This document shows positions 23,601 through 30,385 of a stretch of DNA of 38,742 bases, one piece after another. The stretch's first letter is position 1. The number at the start of each line of letters is the position of its first letter. Source of the stretch: a virus. The position numbers and the translations under genes were made by a program. A model generated the notes under the pieces. That model had not been told where the DNA came from, made no database searches, and worked only from the letters and a program-made list of their open reading frames with translations. The DNA lies in the IMG/VR virus record IMGVR_UViG_3300036715_004470, positions 1 to 38,742 of that record; one strand, written 5' to 3'.

Positions 23601-25414
23601 ACGAACTTTTGAGCAACACAGAACGCTTGCAACAAACAATAGCTATCGAAAAGCAGATACTGGAAGAGCGCAAGAAAACAGCGACGCAAGCCGTTGAAGA
23701 TGAAAGCAAAAAGCGCCAAGCTACTATCGGTGCGGATTTGGCGGCGCTCTTGGATAAAGCAACCAAGCTAGGTGCGGCTTCCATAGCAGAGTTTACGAAC
23801 AAAACGGCAAACCTTACCCCTGAGAAAATCGGTGATTTCCTGACGAAAAACGCGCAACTCACGAAAGCGCAAATAGACGAAATTACAACCAAAGTCAAGG
23901 AAACAAGCGCGGCAATAGAGGCACAAAACGCCGAAGTCACCAAGAAAACCACATCGGAGTTTGACACGGCGGCGAAAGCCATTGAAGCCCGCTTGAAAAG
24001 CGGCTCTATTGCGGCTGCTTTGCAAGACCAACTCCGCGCAATCACGCAAACCGTCACCAACGAGACGCAAAAGCGGATTCAGACGGAACAAGCGCAACTC
24101 ACGGACAAGTACCGTAGTGACCTTTTGCAGCTAGAAATTGCCGAAGTACGCAAGACCGCAATACAAGCGGACTTTGCAGCGAAACGCCTTGCAATCGAAA
24201 GCAATGCGACGCTTGCGCCGGACGTGAGAGCAAAGCAACTTGCGGAACTTGCCAACACGCAAGCCGCTTCCTTGCAAGAATTTGAGGGCTTGGAAGGTGC
24301 AAAACTTTCGCTAAAGAAACAGTACACCGCAAAGCAATCGGAACTAAGCAAACAGCAATTCTTAGAGACTGGCACAACGGCACGTGAACAGGTTACGGCG
24401 CTTTCATCTACACTTGGCGCTTTGACCAAAGGCTTTGCGGGTCTTGGCGGAACGTTTGCACGGCGTTCTGAGGATTATGCTACACAGTCGGCGGCGCTGA
24501 AAAAGCGGCTTGAAGAAGAGCTTGCGGCGGTGGGCAAAAACGTTAAAAAGCGGCGTGAAATCGAAAAGAAATATGCAGAAGATAAGAAGAAACTTGACGA
24601 AGAACTTGGCGGGGCGGGAACATTGCGGGCGCTTGGCGATAGCGCGTCGGAAGTATTCGCAGGAATAGCAGCAACGCAACGGGCGGCGTTCCAAGAATCA
24701 ATCGCGGGTGTTACCAGTTTCGCCGACATCGGAGAAGAGGCGTTTATTTCGCTTGGCGCAACGGCGGCGGCAACTATTGGCGCTGTCGCTGCAAAAGGCG
24801 GGGATGTAGGCAAAGCGGTTATCCGTTCAGCGTTTGATACATTGCAAGCCCTTGTGCCTATCTTCGTAGCGCAAGCCTTCGGTATTAGTACAGCACAAGG
24901 CGGGCTTGCGGGCGTACCGATTGCGCTTGGACTTTCGCTTGCCTTGCAAGGGCTTGTCTCTGTGGCAAGAGCGGCGGCGGGCTTCAAACAAGGCGGTCTT
25001 GTCACAGGCGGCAAACACGACGGCACGACGGGCAAACTAATCCGCATAAACGAAGTTGCACCCGAATTTGTCGTGAATCACCGCGCTACGGAACGCAACC
25101 TTACGGCACTCACGGAGATCAACAGACGCAATATCACAGTAGAGCAATACGTCCGCGAGCGTTCACCGCAAGCGCCAATAGATACACACCTTTTTGTTGA
25201 CGAAGAGGGCGTTTTGCGAGAAGGTTTGCGGCGTGTGGAACGTGCTGTGTACGACCAAACAAACCGCCTCGAATCTCGCTTGGTATCGCTTGAAAGCGAA
25301 ATGCACGGCGCGGCGCAAATGTACAGCTACGAACGGAAACGCACGGACGTTGTGATTTCCACGAAAGACCCGAACTTGGTAACTACTATCAAAGAACGAA
25401 AGGCACTTCACTAA
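20684..25414 (+). CDS. Tail tape measure protein
   Basis: The tape measure sets tail length and helps DNA cross the cell envelope. This is the longest gene in the window (1,576 residues). The N-terminal ~100 residues are helical. A TP901/PhageMin-type core follows near 180-300 (LDSGLRAIGTLGVKNFKEFG and on). Hydrophobic segments lie near 595-640 and again near 1390-1445. A long charged coiled coil fills about 930-1330. By the common rule of ~1.5 angstroms per residue the tail would be roughly 230 nm. ATG 20684 is chosen over the in-frame ATG at 20657, which lies inside the terminator. Its stop overlaps the next start. Confidence 0.92.
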   Translation: MAQTLELKILLTAETGTAQRAIDAVKSSISNIGGGIKIVDEATLTKPFESAAKAAKETAGATDSIGQAASKTLSATDKLAESFRNTSKATTDSLNGQKDALAQLILSGGKGSAEYDKMVQSLKSAQGASDKLKGAQKEVEEVLGNVDKKATGFADKFAKIGLVSNGITSLASNIQGLSAPFVELDSGLRAIGTLGVKNFKEFGDAALELSRTFPDNAATIANAVADAVGSGIIKTDQAGKISIQQAKGFAEQASSLALAGATDIGKATSGLASVMNSYGDSLDKYGDTTKKAAFVSDVLFNTYNLGVTTVSDLASNLSNVTGLAATAGVGIDQVGAAIATMTKQGKQTGVATTQIRGLIQELLAGKDKLAPVLADLQNDFAKQEGVIASTGRAYDKTRTLQQNLKDGNITLQDVAAGIGKVAAKQGKEVTNIFGSVEAASAVLSLSGKNAKVAFEDLEGITARGTVAAGVDVQAGSIENRMKVLINTVNSGFVAAFSKLGDGATVAIGAISKLAPTISAVTGIKQLIPESVFTSLASNAKALGGAFVGAFKDFGGTVLSARIGIASFAGNITQAILPAIARIAPTLVVTNAAGALSFAGLSTAATAAWTAVTGPVGLVVAGIAAVGVAAVLLYKNFEPFRNFVDGVWAGIVKAFNDAKPVVAELGKLFSDIGGFIKDTFVGALNGAFDIIRGVGSAVGSLLILAFEKLSVVLSPVAGFFRSIGSAAASFVSSLFKTTSATDSASAGLKGFEGVLGSVRAGLVNVRAFVAGLAGGLEVLGKTLSSIATNLLNPSEWGKINVSGFFDNFQKAFTGRWNQTWEDAKKTAQTGAASIGDVEVKPPDTEKTASALEALRQVFGKIKTDLANGANTTQVSRDLKNLFNNVNKTQKQGKISLIDASSLENEIQSILKSFAKSKEGKDKSAKEGESIEKSYTDFIAKQVKLREEIEAATTKSITEGRIKALEDAKAALEKNELLSNTERLQQTIAIEKQILEERKKTATQAVEDESKKRQATIGADLAALLDKATKLGAASIAEFTNKTANLTPEKIGDFLTKNAQLTKAQIDEITTKVKETSAAIEAQNAEVTKKTTSEFDTAAKAIEARLKSGSIAAALQDQLRAITQTVTNETQKRIQTEQAQLTDKYRSDLLQLEIAEVRKTAIQADFAAKRLAIESNATLAPDVRAKQLAELANTQAASLQEFEGLEGAKLSLKKQYTAKQSELSKQQFLETGTTAREQVTALSSTLGALTKGFAGLGGTFARRSEDYATQSAALKKRLEEELAAVGKNVKKRREIEKKYAEDKKKLDEELGGAGTLRALGDSASEVFAGIAATQRAAFQESIAGVTSFADIGEEAFISLGATAAATIGAVAAKGGDVGKAVIRSAFDTLQALVPIFVAQAFGISTAQGGLAGVPIALGLSLALQGLVSVARAAAGFKQGGLVTGGKHDGTTGKLIRINEVAPEFVVNHRATERNLTALTEINRRNITVEQYVRERSPQAPIDTHLFVDEEGVLREGLRRVERAVYDQTNRLESRLVSLESEMHGAAQMYSYERKRTDVVISTKDPNLVTTIKERKALH

Positions 25415-25866
25415 TGACTGACACAACCATATACACCGTAACCCTCGAAAAGTCCGATAATTGGGCGTTTTCGGCGGGACTGGAAAGCATTACGTTTAAT
25501 TGCCTCGCTATGCCTCGCAAGCCAGTAGTGGAGAATCTGGTACGGTACAACAAAGGCGGCGGACGCAACAAATGGACTGACGAATTTCACTTGGAAGTGT
25601 ATCCGTTTTCTACCCTGTTTTCCGACACGGCGCAACATAGCGGAGATTTGGACGCGCTTATAGATTTCCTATGCGAAGATAAACCCATGCGCATAAAAGA
25701 AAGTACGCTCCCTCGCTACGAAGCGGGGAACGATTACGAGATACCGACACGACGGGCGTTTGTGGAAAATTGCCCTGTGTGGGTAAAAGGCTTTGAAGGC
25801 GGCGACGTGCAAAAGGAAGATGCAGAAGAGACGTGCAATCTGGTACTGGAAAAGGTTTTGTTATGA
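25414..25866 (+). CDS. Minor tail protein downstream of the tape measure
   Basis: The 150-residue protein starts on the last base of the tape measure stop and ends overlapping the next gene, so it belongs to the tail operon. It contains TVTLEKSDNWAFSAGLESIT, a basic loop (MPRKPVVENLVRYNKGGGRN), and a W/F-rich C-terminal half (VENCPVWVKGFEGGDVQKED). The ending suggests a beta fold in which the protein packs against the tail tip or hub. The position after the tape measure corresponds to the distal tail region of siphophages. I do not recognise a named family. Confidence 0.55.
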   Translation: MTDTTIYTVTLEKSDNWAFSAGLESITFNCLAMPRKPVVENLVRYNKGGGRNKWTDEFHLEVYPFSTLFSDTAQHSGDLDALIDFLCEDKPMRIKESTLPRYEAGNDYEIPTRRAFVENCPVWVKGFEGGDVQKEDAEETCNLVLEKVLL

Positions 25867-26393
25867 AGCTAAAAATCTCACAAGATGCGCTACTCCGATT
25901 TGGCTATCGCGCTATTCAACTTATCCAAGAGCGCACGGCAAAAGGTGACGGCTTAGACGGCAAATTTGCGTCATACAGCACAAACCCGCTTGCCGTGCCG
26001 TCTGGTATGGCATCGAAGCGGGCGCGAAAGGCGTTACAAGGTGCGGGGAAATTGAGCTACTTCAAACGCAAGGGCAAATTGTGGATGGTCGTACAAGGCG
26101 GCTATGCTGAATTGAAACGCGCTGTTTTTACCAATGCCAAAGGGAACACGGGCGTACCGAATCTCATGGTCACGGGGCAAATGATGGGTTCGCTACAAGC
26201 GAAAGTAGCGGGCGAAAATAGCGTCGTACTCACATTCGATAACCCAGAAGCGGCGCGTAAGGCGTTTTACCACCATGTTTCGGGTGCGGGAAAACGCCGT
26301 GTGTTGCGCCGCTTCTTAGGGTTGCGAGAAGAGGAATTGAAAGACCAAAGGCTTATTCAGACTATTACGGACGGGGCGAATCTTGAGATTTGA
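25863..26393 (+). CDS. Tail completion protein, gpG/gpS-like
   Basis: This 176-residue protein resembles the 'phage virion morphogenesis' family (Mu gpG, P2 gpS), which finishes the head-proximal tail end. Seen are the N-terminal helix (DALLRFGYRAIQLIQER), the GDGLDGKFASYS block, and the loop with NLMVTGQMMGSLQAKV. The distinctive end RVLRRFLGLREEELKDQRL matches the family's R-x-F-L-G-L motif. ATG 25863 overlaps the previous stop. It is the last rightward late gene and runs 29 bases past the end of the convergent early operon, with no terminator between them. Confidence 0.65.
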   Translation: MKLKISQDALLRFGYRAIQLIQERTAKGDGLDGKFASYSTNPLAVPSGMASKRARKALQGAGKLSYFKRKGKLWMVVQGGYAELKRAVFTNAKGNTGVPNLMVTGQMMGSLQAKVAGENSVVLTFDNPEAARKAFYHHVSGAGKRRVLRRFLGLREEELKDQRLIQTITDGANLEI

Positions 26394-26787
26394 AGTTGAG
26401 TTCTCCGTCACAAAGACGTTCACCTACATAGTTCCCATATTCGTCTAATTTTTGAACGTAGATACCGCTAAACTGCTTATCTTGCAAAACCTTTTGCAGC
26501 CTATCAATCGCGGGTTGCGCAAGATTTTCCCAGCCTACATAGGCTTTACCACCTTCGCAAAAATCATCTGAACCGGAACACCAGATTAGCGCCCGTAAAG
26601 CATCGTTTGCCGCTCCTAACAGTTCACGGTTTACTTCTGTTTTGTTGATTACTGGTTCTGGTGCGGGGAAACGTTCTTTGTATGCTTGTAGGCATTTATC
26701 CGCGATTTCCGTCGCGGTCTTGCTTGGGCAATTCTCACAGGCTATGGCGGCGTACCATGCCTTTAGCCATATCTCTTGTTCTGTCAT
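26365..26787 (-). CDS. Conserved-type phage hypothetical protein
   Basis: A 140-residue protein, the last gene of the leftward early operon. It opens TEQEIWLKAWYAAIACENC, continues TEIADKCLQAYKERFPAPE (about residues 27-45), and has a second half with ALRALIWCSGSDDFCEGGKA. The 'MTxxEIWxxAxxAA ... AD ... L..F..RF' opening recurs in many unrelated phages but has no known function. ATG 26787 is chosen because GGAG lies six bases upstream; an in-frame TTG at 26799 is spaced too poorly. Its last 29 bases overlap the convergent tail gene. Confidence 0.65.
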   Translation of the reverse strand: MTEQEIWLKAWYAAIACENCPSKTATEIADKCLQAYKERFPAPEPVINKTEVNRELLGAANDALRALIWCSGSDDFCEGGKAYVGWENLAQPAIDRLQKVLQDKQFSGIYVQKLDEYGNYVGERLCDGELNFKSQDSPRP

Positions 26788-26814
26788 ATCATTCTCCAAA
26801 AAAGTTGTAAAAAA

Positions 26815-27426
26815 TTATTCCACGACTGGCAACCACGAATGACGGCAACGAAACCCGCCTGCATAGTACAAAACTTCCAAGCCTTGTCCGTTGTCCATCC
26901 GCCGTATTTCCTCAATCGTGTAAATGTTGTTCAAATGTTCTACGCAAAAGTCTCTTTCGGCGGGCGCTCCGAAGTATTTCAACCGCTTCACGCCCGCTCT
27001 CTCTGCCTTGTTGATACGGTTTGCCCTCGAAAGCGCGGTGCGACTGGTGAGAGCGATTGTGTCTGCAACGTAGCGTAACCGACCATAGCGTAATTGCAGC
27101 CTGTCGGAAATCTCCTTAATGCTCTTGTCTTGCCTCAGAAGCCGCACAACGTCTTGCGATACGTCTTTCATTACACCGCGAACCGTCTTTGCAAAGTCCG
27201 CCGCGCCTTGCTTGGCTATCGTGTCGAAAACGTCCGCTTCCGGCTGCGTTGTGTTGTCCGTAACAAAACTATCCGCGCTTGAAATCAAACCAGAGGCATA
27301 GTCTCGAATTACGCCGGAACGACTTATTAGACTATCCAATTCGGACGGTATCTTTTCGGGCGTGTTCGCTGCTATATTGCGTTCTACGATTGCGTCCACA
27401 GCGTCCAAAAATGCGGCGATACTCAT
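26815..27426 (-). CDS. Mu gpF-like minor head (head morphogenesis) protein
   Basis: Minor head proteins of the SPP1 gp7/Mu gpF group associate with the portal and can enter the cell with the DNA. The N-terminal ~130 residues are helical. The C-terminal part has the characteristic gpF pattern: a GAPAERDFCVEHL start, then TIEEIRRMDNGQG and AGGFRCRHSWLPV at the end. The gene overlaps the preceding zinc-ribbon gene by ATGA. Its place is odd: it lies in the early operon, about 22 kb from the portal gene, which is next to it in most relatives. Confidence 0.8.
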   Translation of the reverse strand: MSIAAFLDAVDAIVERNIAANTPEKIPSELDSLISRSGVIRDYASGLISSADSFVTDNTTQPEADVFDTIAKQGAADFAKTVRGVMKDVSQDVVRLLRQDKSIKEISDRLQLRYGRLRYVADTIALTSRTALSRANRINKAERAGVKRLKYFGAPAERDFCVEHLNNIYTIEEIRRMDNGQGLEVLYYAGGFRCRHSWLPVVE

Positions 27427-27599
27427 TCTGCACCTCTGTCAACGGTTAAGATGCTCTTTTGCGAAGTCGGTACAATGCGCTCTATCGTGATGTACCGAAA
27501 AGCGCACGTCAGACACTCGCAATACCGTTTAATCGTGTTCCAACGCTGCCGTGTGTGTGTGACGCGGCGCTGTGTATCTCCACATTTTGGACATTCCAT
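27423..27599 (-). CDS. NrdR-like zinc-ribbon miniprotein
   Basis: The 58-residue frame starts MECPKCGDTQRRVTH and continues KRYCECLTCAFRYITIERI. The C-x2-C and C-x-C-x2-C pairs with FRYITIERI strongly resemble the N-terminal zinc ribbon of the ribonucleotide reductase repressor NrdR (CPxCG ... CxxCxxRFTTxE). The ATP-cone that follows in NrdR is absent. Its stop overlaps the next start (ATGA). It lies in the early operon after a small membrane protein. It could bind nucleic acid or compete with host NrdR; the function is inferred from similarity alone. Confidence 0.7.
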   Translation of the reverse strand: MECPKCGDTQRRVTHTRQRWNTIKRYCECLTCAFRYITIERIVPTSQKSILTVDRGAE

Positions 27600-27602
27600 A
27601 GT

Positions 27603-27809
27603 TCAACCTTGAATGATGAAAATTGTAGTTAGAAAGGCAATGCAAAAAATCACGAAGCCTTTCCAGAACGGATAATTGCTATCTTCCCACGCATTGTAGG
27701 CGAAGAAAAACAGCATTACGCAAACAAACCAACGCTTATCGTGCATGACGGTAGCGACTAAGAGCGCTACGCAGGCGGTGTAGATGGAGAGGGGCAAAGG
27801 GGATTTCAT
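27603..27809 (-). CDS. Small two- to three-span membrane protein
   Basis: A 68-residue hydrophobic protein with segments at about 5-20 (LPLSIYTACVALLVATV), 26-40 (RWFVCVMLFFFAYNA) and 50-66 (GFVIFCIAFLTTIFII), separated by short charged loops. Its ATG overlaps the stop of the nuclease gene (ATGA) and its stop lies 3 bases before the zinc-ribbon start, so it is firmly within the early operon. Early phage membrane proteins often alter host membrane functions or block superinfection, but nothing here specifies which. Confidence 0.65.
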   Translation of the reverse strand: MKSPLPLSIYTACVALLVATVMHDKRWFVCVMLFFFAYNAWEDSNYPFWKGFVIFCIAFLTTIFIIQG

Positions 27810-28090
27810 TTCAAGCCCTCGTTAAGCAGAGCCAAAGCCTCGTCAACGCTCCGAATGATTGTAATTTGCCCGCGCCACTTCTCATGCCAAGCGGTCTCGT
27901 CAGGCGTTAATTTTTGTGCTGACGGCGGTTTTGCGCCGTCTTTGATTTCTACCAGAAAGTTCCTTCTGCGATAGCCTACAACCAAGTCAGGGAAGCCTTT
28001 GCCAAGACCGCTCGTTATCGCTACGGTAGCGCCACATTTGCGGAACGCGCTCACGATTGCGGTTTGGTTTGCGTCGGTGCGTTTTGGCAT
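27806..28090 (-). CDS. VRR-NUC family nuclease
   Basis: The 94-residue protein is a stand-alone VRR-NUC domain of the PD-(D/E)xK superfamily, found in phages as structure-specific nucleases that process branched DNA. The motifs are GKGFPDLVVGY with P34-D35, then VEIKDG with E48 and K50, and KPPSAQKLTPDE with Q59. The C-terminal helix (EWHEKWRG-like, TAWHEKWRGQITIIRS) closes the fold. Length is normal for the domain alone. It is coupled to its neighbours by TAATG and ATGA overlaps and sits just downstream of the replication genes. Confidence 0.85.
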   Translation of the reverse strand: MPKRTDANQTAIVSAFRKCGATVAITSGLGKGFPDLVVGYRRRNFLVEIKDGAKPPSAQKLTPDETAWHEKWRGQITIIRSVDEALALLNEGLK

Positions 28091-28950
28091 TATACGCCCT
28101 CCGTTTCCTTGATTTGCACAGCCAGATTGACAACCATCTGCCCGTACATCGCGTCCAATTCATCACGCTCACGTCGCAATCGGTCGTTTTCCCGTGCCAT
28201 GCGCTGTAACTTTTCCTCCAACTCTACCACTCGTTTTTCGCTCTTTGCCCACAGCGAGGCAAAATTTGTTTCCTCGTTTGGTTGTAGAACGTCGGTTTTT
28301 GCCGCGCCGTTTTCGCTAGGTTGCGTTTTTGGCAGTGATTCGATATTCTGCCAAGCCCCACGAAAAAAAACGCGATGTAAACCTTCTATTGCGGTTTCGT
28401 CTTCGGGGATGTAGCGCCACAATGTTTTTTCGCCCACTTGGTACGCTTCCATCCTGCTTTGTGCCGTAGCGTCTTTTTTCTGCTCTTGTGCCGCCCAAAC
28501 GTGCGAGTGCAGTTCGGGCGGTGTTTTGCCATTCAAAAAGTCCGCTATTGTCCATCGGTCAAATGATTGCCGCTTCAAAAACGTATGCACTTGTGCCGTG
28601 AAATCGCTCTCAGTCCATCCGTCAGATTTGAGCGTTTCCCAGAGTGCAAGCGCTTTTGCGCGGTTCTCTGTCGGATTGCCTTGCGCGTCTTTCGCTGTGT
28701 AGTCAACGCCGTAGTTTGCGCCAATTTTTGCCATAGCCGCCGCAAACGTTTCAGGGCGCAAGCGAAGCGCGGGAATCAGTGCAACCACAGCCACGGGCTG
28801 CATAGGTCGGATTTCAAGTGAGCGAAGCGGCGAAATCTCTTGCGTTTTCAACCAGTGTTGTAACGCTTCGTTGTCCGTTGTGCTGTCGCTGTTGGTACGC
28901 AGTGAGATTTTGTCCATTAGCGCCGCCCCCGTTTGTGCTAGTGTTTGCAT
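28090..28950 (-). CDS. Putative replication accessory protein (helicase-loader-like?)
   Basis: The 286-residue protein follows the initiator gene. The central helical part at about 60-150 includes PETFAAAMAKIGANYG, RAKALALWETLKSDGWTESD, and FTAQVHTFLKRQSFDRWTIA. This has the style of small helicase-loader proteins such as G39P, with a 'count, step, then ...F..a..fl' pattern. A linker precedes a C-terminal coiled coil (~235-275). The start is uncertain: ATG 28950 overlaps the initiator gene by 137 bases, ATG 28917 by 104, and ATG 28803 not at all; none has a strong ribosome site. The function is a guess from position and pattern. Confidence 0.55.
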   Translation of the reverse strand: MQTLAQTGAALMDKISLRTNSDSTTDNEALQHWLKTQEISPLRSLEIRPMQPVAVVALIPALRLRPETFAAAMAKIGANYGVDYTAKDAQGNPTENRAKALALWETLKSDGWTESDFTAQVHTFLKRQSFDRWTIADFLNGKTPPELHSHVWAAQEQKKDATAQSRMEAYQVGEKTLWRYIPEDETAIEGLHRVFFRGAWQNIESLPKTQPSENGAAKTDVLQPNEETNFASLWAKSEKRVVELEEKLQRMARENDRLRRERDELDAMYGQMVVNLAVQIKETEGV

Positions 28951-29680
28951 CGTGTTCCGCTTTCATCTTATTCAAAAAAACGTCGTAGTATTTTGTGCCT
29001 GTTTTGTCTTTGTGCCGGAGCTTGGTTGCACTGAGGAAATTCGATTTCCAGAATGAATCCTGACGCGCCCATAGCACAACCGCTTTAATTTCCGCTTTTT
29101 CGCGCTTGTCAATCGTTACCAGTTCGTCGTAGGTTTTCGCCCACGCTCGTAAATCGCTGTCGGTCGTGTCGCGGTCTGGTGGTAGTAATCCACGAAACCA
29201 GTCTGCAAATTTTTGTGCGCTCTCAGAAAGTTCAATCTCTTTCCGCGAAACGGTACGTTTCGTGGGAGATGCGTTAGCATCTTCTTTATGTTTACGTTTA
29301 TGTTTATGTTTTATAGTGTCACCACTAAACGTATCACTATACGTGTCAGAGAACGTATCACTAAACGTATCACTATACGTGTCAATTTTTGCTACGTTTA
29401 ACGTGTACGAAGTAGAGTTTTCTATGCCTCTACCGCCCTTCGGATTGCTCTTGAAATCAATAAGTCCGCGCTGTTTTAGTAAATTCTTTGCCTTCCTTAC
29501 CGTGTTCACTGACATATCTACATCAAATGCAATATATCTGTCGGAATGTCGTATCGGGAACGTCCAATGTGAGCGGTTACAGGTATCTAATAAATAGAAA
29601 TACAGAGTAATAGCCGACGATGTAAAACGGTTCTCACGGTGACATTGCCAGAAGCGGTTAATAAGGTGGATGTAATTCAT
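28814..29680 (-). CDS. Replication initiator, winged-helix type (DnaD/lambda-O-like)
   Basis: The 288-residue protein has an N-terminal winged helix-turn-helix domain: SAITLYFYLLDTCNRSHWT, then the recognition region SVNTVRKAKNLLKQRGLIDF near 57-76. A repetitive hinge follows at 100-119 (DTYS/DTFS tetrapeptides), then a His/Lys-rich stretch (124-132). A helical C-terminal domain runs over ~140-245 (AQKFADWFRGLLPPDRDT and on). As in lambda O, the DNA coding the hinge carries iterons, so the gene probably contains the origin it acts on. It overlaps the upstream gene by ATGA. Confidence 0.8.
   Translation of the reverse strand: MNYIHLINRFWQCHRENRFTSSAITLYFYLLDTCNRSHWTFPIRHSDRYIAFDVDMSVNTVRKAKNLLKQRGLIDFKSNPKGGRGIENSTSYTLNVAKIDTYSDTFSDTFSDTYSDTFSGDTIKHKHKRKHKEDANASPTKRTVSRKEIELSESAQKFADWFRGLLPPDRDTTDSDLRAWAKTYDELVTIDKREKAEIKAVVLWARQDSFWKSNFLSATKLRHKDKTGTKYYDVFLNKMKAEHDANTSTNGGGANGQNLTAYQQRQHNGQRSVTTLVENARDFAASLT
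29285..29384. other. Candidate phage replication origin: five 12-bp iterons plus AT-rich block
   Basis: ACGT(A/G)TCA occurs at 29329, 29341, 29353, 29365 and 29377, exactly 12 bases apart. A degenerate further unit lies near 29316. Next to them, 29285-29313 is an A/T-rich run of TTTATG or TTTACG six-base units, suited to be the melting element. The array is inside the initiator gene and codes its DT(Y/F)S and HKHK stretches. This matches the layout of lambda's ori within gene O. Confidence 0.75.
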
Positions 29681-29931
29681 GCCTTTACCTTCTTATTCTC
29701 CCCAATCCAGACAAGACCAAACAACTCTAATGCAGCCATTTGTGTCATTACGCCTGAAGTGGGGTATTTGTTGTATTCAGTATTCATGCGGCTTTCAAGG
29801 CTTTTGCGGTGCGGTAATGTGTGAGGGTCTTTGTCTATCTTTTTGGCGTAAAAACTCATTTCTGTTTCAATTACCAGCACCGCGAAAACCTCACCAGTCA
29901 CGTGTGATATGACTTTGTACTCGTTCATCAT
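29677..29931 (-). CDS. Hypothetical early protein upstream of the initiator
   Basis: An 84-residue protein coupled by ATGA overlaps to the zinc-ribbon gene upstream and the initiator gene downstream. Its N-terminal part is strand-like (EYKVISHVTGEVFAVLVIE). A charged middle (KKIDKDPHTLPHRKSLESRM) and a helical end (MAALELFGLVWIGENKKV) follow. Two ATGs in a row (29931, 29928) could serve as start; the first is used here. I do not recognise the family. Its place directly before the initiator suggests a regulatory or accessory role in replication. Confidence 0.6.
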   Translation of the reverse strand: MMNEYKVISHVTGEVFAVLVIETEMSFYAKKIDKDPHTLPHRKSLESRMNTEYNKYPTSGVMTQMAALELFGLVWIGENKKVKA

Positions 29932-30200
29932 ATTATCTGAAATTCAGCGCCCAAATACGGCGTTGGTGTCGGATAATTGTAGCGCTCCGTTACAGGTCGT
30001 AAGTGCTGTGCTGTAATAGCCTCGCTTTCAAGACGTTTCACGAGTTTGTATCTATCCGCTTCGCTGCGAATATCTTTTGCATTGCAAGCGTGAACGTTGC
30101 GCAAGTAGCTTGCGCGGTTTCGGCAATGTCCACAGCAATAGAGCGCCCTGTGTCCGGCTGTTCGTGGTAGCGGTTTGCTACATTGTTTGCAGTTTCTCAT
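29928..30200 (-). CDS. Small zinc-ribbon protein
   Basis: The 90-residue protein begins RNCKQCSKPLPRTAGHRAL and continues YCCGHCRNRASYLRN. The CxxC and CCxxC groups (residues 4-7 and about 22-26) form a typical zinc ribbon, followed by a helical tail (IRSEADRYKLVKRLESEA). Comparable proteins occur in many phages next to replication or recombination genes. The gene overlaps its neighbours on both sides by ATGA. It may bind nucleic acid; no specific partner can be named. Confidence 0.65.
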   Translation of the reverse strand: MRNCKQCSKPLPRTAGHRALYCCGHCRNRASYLRNVHACNAKDIRSEADRYKLVKRLESEAITAQHLRPVTERYNYPTPTPYLGAEFQII

Positions 30201-30376
30201 TTCGTCACCTCAAATAAATTCATTGTCGGAGCTAGTTTGTAATCCTTAATCGCTTTATCCACTTCACGCTCTAAGCGCTTGGCGGTCTCTAAGGCGTTTG
30301 CATGACGCTCACCGAAGAAATCCTTTTGCGCTTGCCGCATCCTTTCGACAAGCGCGTAAAACTCAAATTCTGTCAT
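30197..30376 (-). CDS. Small helical hypothetical protein
   Basis: A 59-residue frame starting MTEFEFYALVERMRQAQKDF, then ERHANALETAKRLEREVDKA, with strong heptad-like spacing, so the protein is probably one or two long helices. GAGG lies seven bases before the ATG. Its stop overlaps the next start (ATGA), and it begins 9 bases after the exonuclease stop. These spacings make it very likely real despite its length. The function is unknown; an association with the recombination genes upstream is suggested only by position. Confidence 0.7.
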   Translation of the reverse strand: MTEFEFYALVERMRQAQKDFFGERHANALETAKRLEREVDKAIKDYKLAPTMNLFEVTK

Positions 30377-30385
30377 GGCTTGACC

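Noticed and set aside
23479-25047. Further long minus-strand frames under the tape measure gene
   Set aside because: They have low-complexity Ser/Ala/Cys-rich composition expected from the complement of coiled-coil codons.
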